Below are positions 33,223 to 41,867 of a stretch of 47,451 bases of DNA, piece after piece (position 1 is the first letter of the stretch; every line of letters begins with the position of its first letter). The translations under genes and the position numbers were made by a program. Source of the DNA: Sphingobium aromaticiconvertens (GTDB lineage: Bacteria; Pseudomonadota; Alphaproteobacteria; Sphingomonadales; Sphingomonadaceae); assembly GCF_037154075.1 (NCBI RefSeq), contig NZ_JBANRJ010000005.1:1-47451 (forward strand), in the 5' to 3' direction. The notes beneath the pieces were generated by a model. It was not told where the DNA came from. It searched no databases and saw nothing but the letters and a program-made list of their open reading frames with translations.

Positions 33223-33467
33223 TTCGGCAGGCCATTATCGTCATAAAACAGTTCGGCATGATCGACATAGGGGCGCTTCACATGCGTGGCGGCGCGATCG
33301 GCGATCGTTAGCAGTTCCGCGACGCTCGCCTTGCTTTTCTGACGCTCGATCCTGGCGAAGCGCTCGCGCAGCGCCTCCGTCACCACGCGGGTCATGCTCT
33401 GGCCGGTCGCTTGGGCGATGGCCTGCGCAAGCCGATGGGCTTCAGGGTCTTTAACATTGAGGCTCAT
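33219..33467 (-). CDS. vapB: VapB antitoxin
   Basis: The 82-residue protein starts MSLNVKDPEAHRLAQAIAQA. The N-terminal DNA-binding region and AQATGQSMTRVVTEALRERF match the PSK/VapB antitoxin family, and an aromatic C-terminus (YVDHAELFYDDNGLP) would bind the toxin. The chosen ATG follows AAAGGCGG; the longer open frame upstream crosses the operator repeats and is not credible. Together with VapC it is a plasmid-stabilising pair. Confidence 0.88.
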   Translation of the reverse strand: MSLNVKDPEAHRLAQAIAQATGQSMTRVVTEALRERFARIERQKSKASVAELLTIADRAATHVKRPYVDHAELFYDDNGLPK

Positions 33468-33470
33468 GGT

Positions 33471-33502
33471 CCGCCTTTCTAGAAAATTAGCCACCTTTCT
33501 AC
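33471..33502. promoter_or_regulatory. Likely VapB operator, two direct repeats
   Basis: CCGCCTTTCTAG (33471-33482) and CCACCTTTCTAC (33491-33502) are near-identical and 20 bases apart, about two helical turns. They lie directly in front of vapB, where VapBC complexes bind to repress the operon. Confidence 0.65.
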
Positions 33503-33831
33503 CATGCAGCGCGCCTAAGGGGAAGAGTGTATGATAAAGGACATTATCACACATAGGAGGGAGCGTGAATCCCGCGTGTGTCAGCATCAGGCAATGGCGT
33601 CCACGATCGCCCGTTCAACGGGTGAATAATCCCCCGCCGGCCTGTCGAGACAGTTGGTGCCATGCGGAAAGAGTGGAGGCTGGGCATGAAGCGAGGCTTG
33701 GTACCCCTAAGCTGATCCTGCCACCGCGCGCGAGCGCGCGTGAGCCCGATGAGTCGAGTTGAATCGGCTGCGCGACGGATCGTGCTGCAAACTAACCTGT
33801 TTTGCGGACCGACGCCGCTGAGGAGCGCAGC
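33503..33831. other. Intergenic region upstream of vapB and after the ECF sigma gene
   Basis: I see no gene here. An AT-rich stretch near 33529-33550 (TATGATAAAGGACATTATCAC) is a plausible vapB promoter. The rest (33590-33830) is unremarkable GC-rich sequence without repeats. Confidence 0.4.
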
Positions 33832-34470
33832 CTAGCCGATCACCACGCCTTTCCAGTTCCGCCGAGGACGGGGCTTCGAATGCTTCTCCACCACGCGCCG
33901 ATCCAACAATGGGGTGTCCCTGTGCTCTATTAATCGCTTTAATCGAAGCCGGCCGCGCCACAGGCGGCTTTTGAAGGTGCCCGCCGGAATGGCCAAGCTG
34001 GCCGCCGCTTCCTCGATAGATAGCCCTTCGGCGGCTAACAGGATCGCCGCCCGCTGGTCGGGGATCAGCTCGCCAAGCGCCCAATTCACGTCGCGCAAAT
34101 CCACCGCGGCGCCTTGCCCCCCGGCGACGCCTAGCAGCCGGTCAAACGCATCTTCGGGAAGGTCGGCATGGAAGGGGGCGCGGCGACGCCCCGAAAGAAA
34201 GCTGTTCCGCATCACGGTCCGCATCCACGCTCCCAGATTCGTGTCGGGCACGAACGAACGGCGGGCCACCCAGCACCGGAGCATGGTCTCTTGCAACAGA
34301 TCGTCGGCGTCAGCACCGCCGCTGCCGGTAAGGCGGCGGGCATAGGCACTGAGCGACGCAGCCTGCTCGATCAGCCCAGCCCCAAAGTTGTCATCGAACA
34401 AGCCGTCGATGCGCTCCGACTGTTGGGCGAGCGGGCGGAAGCCCGTTCGACGGTGTTTGAATGCGTTCAC
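33832..34470 (-). CDS. ECF-type sigma-70 factor
   Basis: The 212-residue protein starts MNAFKHRRTGFRPLAQQSER. Sigma region 2 spans about residues 40-97 (AYARRLTGSGGADADDLLQE, TMLRCWVARRSF, MRTVMRNSFLSGRRR) and region 4 about 131-180 (ELIPDQRAAILLAAEGLSIE, IPAGTFKSRLWRGRLRLKRL). It redirects RNA polymerase to a stress regulon. No anti-sigma gene is adjacent; it overlaps the end of the phospholipase gene by 4 bases, so it may be made when the phospholipase is made, or respond to envelope change. Its targets are unknown. Confidence 0.88.
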   Translation of the reverse strand: MNAFKHRRTGFRPLAQQSERIDGLFDDNFGAGLIEQAASLSAYARRLTGSGGADADDLLQETMLRCWVARRSFVPDTNLGAWMRTVMRNSFLSGRRRAPFHADLPEDAFDRLLGVAGGQGAAVDLRDVNWALGELIPDQRAAILLAAEGLSIEEAAASLAIPAGTFKSRLWRGRLRLKRLIEHRDTPLLDRRVVEKHSKPRPRRNWKGVVIG

Positions 34471-35729
34471 CGGACGATCGCCAGTCCGACCCGGAGGCGG
34501 GTCATGCGGCGGTTATAGTCGAGCAGGTTCTCGCCATATCCCGTGAAGGCTTGGCCGAAGAGATAGAAATTCAGGTTTCCGCCGATCAGTCGATCGATCG
34601 GGTAGGATATGTCGGCATCGATCGCGCCTTTGCCAGATCCGAAATTGAGCCGGGTATTGGTCGTGATTCGAAGCCCGTCGTCCTCACCGATCTCTGCAAA
34701 CAAGCCCGTATTGCCACGGTAGCGCTTGATGTCCGGATTGTCGCTGAGGCTCCCGGCGTAGAGCCAGAGACGAGGACCGACGCTGAGGCGGTAGCTCCCC
34801 AAGGCAACCGAGGCCACCGGCTGCACATAGAGCGTGTTAAGGCTTCGGGACCCCGCACCCGATCGCCCGTTGGACTCATGTCGGAAGCCGCCTTGGCCGC
34901 CGAGCGAGACGCCGCTCCCGATGCCAATGGTTGGAGCGAGGTAGAACAGCTCGGGCACGAAGTCGATGTTGCGAAAGGGAGACGACTTGGCCCCGAGGTC
35001 CCAGAACATGCGCTGGGTGTAGGCGAAGTGGAGTCCCTGCTCCCATGATTGCCGCCGGTCCGGCGCGGCCGACGGGCCGAATAGCTGATATTTGAAACTG
35101 ATCTGCAGCCGGGCATCACTATTCGTGCCGGGACCGTAGGCGGCATAGATCGGCGCATAGGCGGAAAGATTGGACAGGAAGGCATTGCCGGCCGCAACGT
35201 CATTGGTCGCGAGGTGTGTCTGCGGGACAGACGTATCCCAACGGGGGGTCGCGGGACCGGCGCCTCCACCCGCCGGCGCCGGCGGCGGAGCGGACACGCT
35301 CCCTCCTACCGCAAACGCAAGGCGCTGTGCGCTCCATCCGGGTACGGCCAGCACTGCCTCTCCAGCGGCTGTATGCGGTGGCAGGTGCAGGATGTAACGT
35401 GCCCTAGTGAAGCCACCGGCAGGCACACTCACGGCGGCCGGCGTCTGCGGCGCCCGCTCAAGGCTGATATTGCTAGTGCTGCGGTTGACCGTCAGTTCGG
35501 CTCCGATCTGCGGCGGCAGGGCCATGGCTTCGGGGGCGGAGCCGCTGTTCAGCAGGCGAAGCTCGACGGAGGCGGCGCCGTAGGCATCCCCGTCTGCAAC
35601 GGCGCTGATTACAAGCTCAATCTGCGATGCTGTCGTACCCGCTTCCGCGCGGGTCGGTCCCGCCGCCAACCCGAGAGCGATGCACACAGCGCCGCCATAT
35701 CTAATCATCGGTCGAACCCTGCGCAGCAT
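34467..35729 (-). CDS. pldA: Outer membrane phospholipase A (OMPLA-like)
   Basis: The 420-residue protein starts MLRRVRPMIRYGGAVCIALG with a signal peptide (to about residue 30); an alternative Met8 also fits. The barrel domain (about 165-420) contains HESNGRSGAGSRSLN: His284, Ser286 and Asn298 keep the exact spacing of the E. coli OMPLA triad (His142, Ser144, Asn156). The enzyme hydrolyses outer-membrane phospholipids. An extra N-terminal beta-rich region of about 130 residues and a proline-glycine linker are absent in E. coli. The gene is coupled to the ECF sigma gene (ATGA). Confidence 0.88.
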   Translation of the reverse strand: MLRRVRPMIRYGGAVCIALGLAAGPTRAEAGTTASQIELVISAVADGDAYGAASVELRLLNSGSAPEAMALPPQIGAELTVNRSTSNISLERAPQTPAAVSVPAGGFTRARYILHLPPHTAAGEAVLAVPGWSAQRLAFAVGGSVSAPPPAPAGGGAGPATPRWDTSVPQTHLATNDVAAGNAFLSNLSAYAPIYAAYGPGTNSDARLQISFKYQLFGPSAAPDRRQSWEQGLHFAYTQRMFWDLGAKSSPFRNIDFVPELFYLAPTIGIGSGVSLGGQGGFRHESNGRSGAGSRSLNTLYVQPVASVALGSYRLSVGPRLWLYAGSLSDNPDIKRYRGNTGLFAEIGEDDGLRITTNTRLNFGSGKGAIDADISYPIDRLIGGNLNFYLFGQAFTGYGENLLDYNRRMTRLRVGLAIVR

Positions 35730-35840
35730 GACATTCGGGAATTGGCTGTCGTTCCGGTGCTATGGTGGCGAGATCGACGATCGAGAGCTTCATTGGAGCA
35801 ACCCCTTCGATCTCAACGCAGCGGGCACCGGGCTGCGCAC

Positions 35841-36605
35841 TTAGAAGGTGTAGGCAACGGACATGAAGCCGCTCGGCTGCCAGCGGCGCTCGTTCAGCGG
35901 GCTGTCCGCGGCGTCCCCGAGCAGCCGGGTGACGCCGCCTGTCGCGCCAAGGCTCCAGTGGGAATCAAGGCGATAGCTGGCGGTGATGAGGCCCGACACG
36001 TCCTTGAAGCCGCTTCCGGCACGATAGAAGGGCAGGCCCGAGGCGATGGCTTCGCTCGCGTCGATGCCGAAATAGCGATTCATATGCTTGCCGTTCGCCC
36101 AGCTCGTGCCGATCGTCGGGATAACCGTCATCCGGTCCGAGACGGGGAGCGCATAAGAGAGGCTGGCATCCGCTACCACGCCCCGGGTGCCGCCTTCCAC
36201 CGCCTTGGTGGCGCCCACCGTGAAGGACAGATTGTCGAGCTTGAGGTTCGCGAAGAGCCGGCCACCGGCCGTGGTCGAGACGCGCCGGATGCCGTCGGGC
36301 ACATCACGCCGCCTGTAGCCGCCGACCAGCGCTACGCTCGCACCCGCCGTCAATGGGCCGATCTCGATGACGTTTACGCCGATGCCATTGCGCAGGCTGA
36401 CGAAGAACTGCCCGAACTGCGCATCGATCACGGGGATCGGCAGGAACCGATAGTCATCGGAGCCCTGATAGTCGGGAACGACGCCGGCGCCGGCGCCGAG
36501 CGTCACATGATCGCCGGACTGGGCACTGGCCGCTGCCGGCAATGCCAGCGCCGCCAGCAGCAGAGTTGGCCATGCGAGACGCCCTATACGGCTGGATAAC
36601 GTCAT
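35841..36605 (-). CDS. MipA/OmpV family outer membrane protein
   Basis: The 254-residue protein starts MTLSSRIGRLAWPTLLLAAL, with a signal peptide ending ASAQ at about residue 29. The mature part begins VTLGAGAGVVPDYQGSDDYR and shows alternating strands (RLFANLKLDNLSFTVGATKA) and a terminal SVAYTF, typical of a small porin-like barrel. MipA/OmpV proteins are scaffold or stress-induced barrels. It lies between the lipoprotein (167 bases upstream) and the phospholipase gene (111 bases downstream), all on the minus strand. Confidence 0.88.
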   Translation of the reverse strand: MTLSSRIGRLAWPTLLLAALALPAAASAQSGDHVTLGAGAGVVPDYQGSDDYRFLPIPVIDAQFGQFFVSLRNGIGVNVIEIGPLTAGASVALVGGYRRRDVPDGIRRVSTTAGGRLFANLKLDNLSFTVGATKAVEGGTRGVVADASLSYALPVSDRMTVIPTIGTSWANGKHMNRYFGIDASEAIASGLPFYRAGSGFKDVSGLITASYRLDSHWSLGATGGVTRLLGDAADSPLNERRWQPSGFMSVAYTF

Positions 36606-36772
36606 GCACAGATACTCGCATCGTTTCGGAAAATGGCGCGCCTCGCCCTTGAAAGGGGTAGGCCGGACATCGTGGCGCCATGCCAGGCCGTGCTCGCGGA
36701 TTTCCTGTCCAGCGGGCGCGGCGCGCCGCTCTCCCGCCGAGAGCTCGAACAGCGCCATCGGCATCGCCAACA

Positions 36773-37153
36773 TCACATCTTGCAGGTCTGGGGTTTCTTG
36801 CCCGGCCTGGTGAGTTCTATGGCGGCCTCGTCGCCGGCTACCGTGTGCTTGCCATCGGTGAACGCTTCGCCGGGTGCGGGCGCCTTAAGCTGCGATATCG
36901 TGCCTTCGCTGCGCAGATTGATTGTCACGTCGTCGGAGAGGAAATCGATCGTGACGACGCTATTGTCCTCGCAGCGATAGGGGTGGCTCGCTTTGATCGA
37001 TGGCGGCAGCGTCACCTGCACGTTCTCGACGATGGTGTTCTCCGCGCCATCCGTGCCGGTGTCCTGTCCGCACCCTGTCAATGTGACCGTGGTGGACGCC
37101 AACAGGACAAGAATAGCGGCCGTCGATATCCTGGGATGATGAAATAGCCTCAT
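36773..37153 (-). CDS. Lipoprotein, MliC-like (C-type lysozyme inhibitor)
   Basis: The 126-residue protein starts MRLFHHPRISTAAILVLLAS. The lipobox LTGC places the lipidated Cys28. The mature part begins YRCEDNSVVTIDFLSDDVTI and ends GKHTVAGDEAAIELTRPGKK with a final cysteine, following the eight-strand MliC/PliC layout. MliC proteins block host lysozyme. The family call is by pattern only. It heads the envelope gene group of the minus strand. Confidence 0.7.
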   Translation of the reverse strand: MRLFHHPRISTAAILVLLASTTVTLTGCGQDTGTDGAENTIVENVQVTLPPSIKASHPYRCEDNSVVTIDFLSDDVTINLRSEGTISQLKAPAPGEAFTDGKHTVAGDEAAIELTRPGKKPQTCKM

Positions 37154-38032
37154 ATGCGCTGCGCTTCCTCATGACTCTTGAGGTTGGAAAAGCCTGATTC
37201 TCGCGCGACAGCGGGCATGATCGCGACTAGGTGCCGCAGCGCACCGCAATTGATGATGCGGCGATTCATTCTTCACGCCTGCCGCCTTGACGCTTGCGCC
37301 GTGCGGCATCAGGCCGATTGCGGCCAGTGCCTTGCTTCGTTGCCCGATCGACAGGGGATAAGCACGTTGAATCGGGCCCGGCTATACTGGTCGAGCCGAT
37401 GGCTCGGCGCAGATGCAGGATCGGTCTGTGACGGTCCGGTCCGGTCGTATCATGGCTCATTCGAGATCCCTTCCGCCGCTCGGCCGAAAGCCAGGCGATC
37501 GCATCGCAGGAGACGGACAAGGGTCGCGCGGGTCCGATCTGAAAGGGGTCCTGCCAGCCGACGCCTGTGACCCAGGGAGACACGCCACGCGGCTTCGGGA
37601 TAATCGGCTGGCAGGACGGCAGGCAAAGCCATACCGGAGGGGGGATCCGGTGAACGCATGCCCGCCAACCGGTAAGGGCTGACAAGACAGCGGCAAGCGT
37701 TGGAGACAGAGAGGACGTCCCCTCGCGCTCGCGCGACTGCAAAAGGGCGCGCACGATCTCTTGGGATCGAGAAGCATATCGTGATTGATCGGCTTCCCTC
37801 CACGTACATTATCCTTTCCAGTGGAGTGAGCGCTCACTACCATTAAGGGAGTAACCCTCCTGCGTCACCTCGTCAACCAAGGAGCGAAATGTTCTTTGAG
37901 GTTGGAGCGGCCTTTTCCCAATTCCGAGCGCGTCGCGTGAGTTTTTCGTCCTCTGATTTCGGCCAGTAAATATTCGTGGCGGCGGCCGGCGCATACCGGG
38001 TTTCCACCCTGGTGGTTATCGCATGACCAACG
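37154..38032. other. Intergenic region of 0.9 kb holding an orphan operator
   Basis: Open frames here show no family features and I call no gene. The main signal is the palindrome at 37823-37840. A short frame (37889, MFFEVGAAFSQFRARRVSFS, 26 codons) follows an AAGGAG, but nothing supports it as a gene. Confidence 0.5.
37823..37840. promoter_or_regulatory. Orphan palindrome like the pump operator at 46240
   Basis: GGAGTGAGCGCTCACTAC contains the perfect 14-bp palindrome AGTGAGCGCTCACT (37825-37838). It matches the site at 46240-46257 (GGACTGAGCGCTCATTCC) in GGA-TGAGCGCTCA-T. The nearest called gene start is 612 bases away (lipoprotein) on one side, and none on the other. Confidence 0.6.
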
Positions 38033-38434
38033 CTAGAGCTTATCACCAGGCCGCCGGCGCGCGCCTCCGATCATGAGCGAAGGGAGGCTGACGCGCGCGC
38101 GCAAGAGGCGTTTCGCACGCCGGTTCAGCGATTCGCGTTCAGGAGGCGGGGCGATGCTTGCCCGATCAGCCTCACGCCGTATCGGATCCTCAGGCTCGGA
38201 CGTCTCGCCTGCAGGGTATTCCTGGGTGTCAGCGCGGCCGGCCAGCGCGACGATCACGCGGAGTTCCACGGTCCGTGCGTCATGCACCACCATCAATGGT
38301 TCGCCCGAATCGCGGTGGATCAAGGCGCCTCGGCCGACAGGCTCGACATATGCGATCTCGTCGGCCCGAAGCCGAATACGGGTTCCGTCCTGGAGCGTGA
38401 CGGGAATGAGGAGATCGGCCGGCTGAGTGTTCAT
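38033..38434 (-). CDS. Hypothetical protein, FlbD-like N-terminal region
   Basis: The 133-residue protein starts MNTQPADLLIPVTLQDGTRI. The first 60 residues (IPVTLQDGTRIRLRADEIAY, then GALIHRDSGEPLMVVHDART) resemble the short FlbD-like strand-turn-strand unit. The C-terminal half is charged and basic (RRAKRLLRARVSLPSLMIGG). The start is chosen at ATG 38434 since the longer frame has no site. Function is unknown. Confidence 0.5.
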   Translation of the reverse strand: MNTQPADLLIPVTLQDGTRIRLRADEIAYVEPVGRGALIHRDSGEPLMVVHDARTVELRVIVALAGRADTQEYPAGETSEPEDPIRREADRASIAPPPERESLNRRAKRLLRARVSLPSLMIGGARRRPGDKL

Positions 38435-38898
38435 CGTTCCATCACACGTGGCCACGCCGGAAAGCAGCGCCATGTTGAGCGGGTGCAGGTGATTGGATGT
38501 CCGATGAGTAGAACTCTGGCCCGGGCAGAACGGCTGGTATCATCCGGCCGCTGGCAACCCCTATCGCTGGCGGTATCCCGGCCGGGCCACATTTGCAGCG
38601 CATAACATAGCGATATGACGCCGCGCGACCTCGCGATAGGGTCGCAGGCGGTCCCCGACCCCGCCATCGAAGAGGCACGAATCCCCGTCAGCGACCAGTC
38701 ACTCCGGCGGTCGCGAAGTCGCCAGTTTCTAGCCAGACGGGCTGCCAAGGAAGGCGGTGGTTGGCCGCTGCACGCTAAGAGCCTTTGCAAGTAGGTCACC
38801 GGGCCGACCATCTCAAATCCCGGTTAGCAGTGCCCCGCGGCCACCGGATGCGCGCGCCCGTCCTTTTATCGGAGGCTGGCGCTTCCGTGCCCCGGATT
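38435..38898. other. Intergenic region without a convincing gene
   Basis: 464 bases between the FlbD-like gene and the stress protein. Overlapping open frames on both strands show no recognisable features. No repeat or terminator was seen. Confidence 0.4.
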
Positions 38899-39744
38899 TC
38901 ATCGCGAGATCAGCAACGGAAGGTGAGCGCCGGACAGCAAGGACCGGGTAACGCCGCCAAAGAGGATTTCGGCGGTGCGCGGATGGCTATACGCCCCAAT
39001 CACCACCAGATCGGCATTGCGCGTGGCCGCCTCGCCAAGAATGACTTCCGCGACTGGCGCCCCCCCGGAGGAGATGTTCGCGATATCGACATGCGCACCG
39101 TGCCTGGAAAGGTGCTCAAGAAGGTTGGAGCCGGGTTCAGGACCGAAATGATCGGGATGTCGGTCGCTGTCGACGGTCAGGATCGTCACACGGCCAGCCG
39201 CGTTGATGAAAGGCATCGCATCATTGACCGCCCGCCGCGCCTCGCGGCTGCGATTCCATGCGATCAGCACATTCTCGCCGATCGTCTCCCCGTGCCACCC
39301 ATTGGGGACCAGCAACACCGGAATGCCGGTGGTTAGCAGCAGTCGCTCGGCCGACCAGCCTGCCGGAAGGTCTGCCGGTTTGGGATGTGCCGCGACAATG
39401 AGATCGCAATGCAGCGCTCGTAAAATGCCGTCGTCGCCAAGAGCATTTCTCCACACGATGCGAAATTCCGAGCCGATTTGATGCTCGCGGACCAGGTCGC
39501 CAAAGTGGCGGGCGGCAGCGAGCACCTTCTCTTCATCTACATGACGTTGCCGCGCCATGACCTCTCCCATCGCCCTCGAGCCTCTCGCATGGGTTTCGGC
39601 CGGGTGCAGACTTTCGTGGGACACGCCATAGACGCCTACCAGATGCGCTTTATGGCGTTGCGCGAGCATAGCCGCATGACGACCTATATGTTCGCCCACC
39701 GGCGTGGCATCGAGGAAAACCGCGATATCTCTCCAGACCGGCAT
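38899..39744 (-). CDS. Universal stress protein, two UspA domains
   Basis: The protein of 281 residues (ATG 39744, MPVWRDIAVFLDATPVGEHI) has two UspA-like halves (about 1-140 and 150-281). The second half carries GAYSHPRTAEILFGGVTRSL, the ATP-binding glycine loop of Usp proteins, so it may bind nucleotide; the first half lacks a clear copy. Tandem USPs support survival under stress. The start shares a base with the stop of an upstream open frame (TGATG), so it may be the second gene of a unit. Confidence 0.85.
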   Translation of the reverse strand: MPVWRDIAVFLDATPVGEHIGRHAAMLAQRHKAHLVGVYGVSHESLHPAETHARGSRAMGEVMARQRHVDEEKVLAAARHFGDLVREHQIGSEFRIVWRNALGDDGILRALHCDLIVAAHPKPADLPAGWSAERLLLTTGIPVLLVPNGWHGETIGENVLIAWNRSREARRAVNDAMPFINAAGRVTILTVDSDRHPDHFGPEPGSNLLEHLSRHGAHVDIANISSGGAPVAEVILGEAATRNADLVVIGAYSHPRTAEILFGGVTRSLLSGAHLPLLISR

Positions 39745-39959
39745 CAAGGGTTACGGCCCTCCGGTTCACGGTTGTCCTCGATCAGGACAGCGGCATGCTG
39801 ACTGATTTGCAGACCAAAGCAGCGCAGCGTTTCAAGATATGGATCGGCAAGCGGCAGCGGGCTTGATAGAGCAGTCCATCGGCGACAGCTCTGATAGAGT
39901 CGCGCTGCCCAAGTTGATCCGGGCCGGAGCGGCGCATGGCCGGCGGCCGCATCTTTCAT
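39744..39959 (-). CDS. Possible small gene coupled to the universal stress protein
   Basis: The frame from ATG 39959 encodes 71 residues (MKDAAAGHAPLRPGSTWAAR, ending HAAVLIEDNREPEGRNP) and stops on TGATG, sharing a base with the stress-protein start. The same frame is open upstream to 40358. The TGATG overlap argues for a real gene, but composition is neutral, no family is recognised and no strong ribosome site precedes it. Confidence 0.35.
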   Translation of the reverse strand: MKDAAAGHAPLRPGSTWAARLYQSCRRWTALSSPLPLADPYLETLRCFGLQISQHAAVLIEDNREPEGRNP

Positions 39960-40428
39960 GCCGATCCAGATCGCGCTCCGTTCCAACCAAGTGAGCGAAG
40001 CACCGTCATACCCCTCCGCGACACATAATTGCGTTGGCCAAGTTATGTGCTGATGGCATTCGACGAGGCGAGCTACTCCTGCTGCACTACATCCCGGCTG
40101 CCCATCGGGCCGGATGTCCTTTGATACAGCGATTGCAGAAATCCCGCCAGCCGATCGCAGCGCTCCTGGGAGCTCGGGCGCGTTTCGGGAGCTATTGACT
40201 GGCGGGTCGGCAGGCGGGAACCGAGCGCAGGGTTCGCCGGGCTCTCCGCCTCCCAAGGGGGGAACGGTGTAGAAGCGGTCCGGAGCGGCTTCGTGCCGCG
40301 CATCCGCATTGGAGAATGGCAGAAGAAGGCCTTTCTCCAATGCGCGATCCTCTCTCATCCATATCGGAATGAGCCCTCACTCCGTTTGTGGTGGGCTAGG
40401 CTCTATTGGAACGCCAGTCAAGACTGTC
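39960..40428. other. Intergenic region upstream of the stress-protein unit
   Basis: No supported gene; a long open frame on the minus strand extends through 40358 but looks non-coding. No terminator was found after the efflux channel gene that ends at 40429. Confidence 0.35.
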
Positions 40429-41866
40429 TCACCGCAATCCGCCGCCGAGCGCCCGATAGAGCTCGACGGCGTTGGTTTCCCGGACAAGGCGCGTGGCCAG
40501 CAGGCTCCGCTCCGCGCCGTAGAGCGTTCGCTGCGAATCGAGTGTGGCCAGGAACGGGTCGATCCCGGCCCGGAAGCGCGCTTCGGATAGCTGGTATGCT
40601 CCGGCCGCAGCATCGCGCAGCGACGCCTGCGCTTCCAGTTGGGCGGTGATGGTCCCGCGGCGCGCCAGCGCATCGGCAACCTCGCGAAAGCCGCTCTGGA
40701 TCGTCCGTTCATATTGCGCAATCATCGCGTCACGTGTCGCTTGGGCGTAGCGCAGATTGCCGCGATTGCGCCCGGAATCGAAGATCGGCAGCGAGGCGGC
40801 GGGCGTGACCGACCAGAAGTCACTGCCGTTGCCGAACAGGTTGGACAGCCCGGAGCTGAGCGTTCCGAACGCGGCCGTGAGCGAGATCCTCGGAAAGAAG
40901 GCGGCGCGCGCCGCCCCGATATCGGCGTTGGCGGCGCGCAGACGGTGCTCGGCTGCGGCGATATCGGGGCGCTGCAGCAGCACGGACGAAGGCAGGTTCG
41001 CCGGAAGCTGCGCGAGCGTCACCCCATCGCCGTTCAGCCGTTCCGGTAGCAGGTCCGTGGCGATCGTCGTTCCGGCAAGCAGATTGAGCGCGTTCCGGTC
41101 CTGCGCCACGAGCGTCGTCGTCTCGGCGATGTCGGAACGCGCCTGATCGTAGCTCGTCTGCGCCTGCCGGACATCGAGTTCCGAAGCGATGCCCTTGGTG
41201 AACCGCGCCCGTGTGAGGTCGAGCGTCTGCCCGAATGCCTTTTCGGTATCGCGCGCGATCCGCAGCCGGTCCTGGTCCGCCGCAAGCACAAGCCAGGTGG
41301 TCGCGACTTCGGCGATCAGCGCTGTCTGTGCCGCATTCCGGTTCTCGGCTGAGGCGAAATACTGCTCCAGCGCCGCCTTGTCGAGGTTGCGAATCCGGCC
41401 GAACAGGTCGATCTCCCAGGCCGAGACCCCGGCACTGGCGGAATAGATGTCGGTCCTTCCGCTTGCGGAAGCCCCCCCGCCATCCGGACCGCCGCCCGGA
41501 TTGACGACCCCGGCGGGCGTCTTCTGGTAAGTGGCGCTCGCGTCGACTCCGAGCGTCGGGAACAAGTCGGCGCGCTGGACCCGGTAAAGCGCGCGCGCCT
41601 GTTCGACATTGGCCAGTGCCACCCTGAGATCGCGATTGTTATCGAGCGCGAGCGCGACGACGGCGCGCAGACGTTGATCGGCGAAGAAGTTGCGCCAGAC
41701 GAGATCGGCCGGCTGCCCCCCCCCCAGCCGCGTCCGTCGTCTCGGCGGGCTGCGCGGGCAACGCCTGGGGGACGGGCATCGCCGGACGGATATATTTCGG
41801 GGCCATGTCGCATCCCGTCAGGGCGATCCCCGCCGCGATGACAAGACCAAACGCGCGACCGGTCAT
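40429..41866 (-). pseudogene. Second efflux outer membrane channel (NodT family), frameshifted in a G tract
   Basis: It starts MTGRAFGLVIAAGIALTGCD, with lipobox LTGC (Cys19), then MAPKYIRP as in NodT. After DAAGGG the family sequence QPADLVWRNFFADQRLRAVV needs nine G but ten are present (C run 41716-41725), so the frame breaks. The rest (NRDLRVALANVEQARALYRV, QRPDIAAAEHRLRAANADIG) is intact. Corrected length is about 478 residues. It is the third gene of the second pump operon, one base after the pump stop. Loss would leave the pump to share another channel. Confidence 0.88.
41716..41725 (-). repeat. Homopolymer of ten G (coding strand) in the efflux channel gene
   Basis: Ten consecutive C on the plus strand (G on the coding strand). 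Nine would restore the frame. Such tracts can slip during replication or be miscounted in sequencing. Confidence 0.8.
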
Positions 41867-41867
41867 C

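Noticed and set aside
37266..37843. Open frames on both strands in the 37-kb gap
   Set aside because: No family motif, no ribosome site that stands out, and overlapping frames of similar length in several registers.
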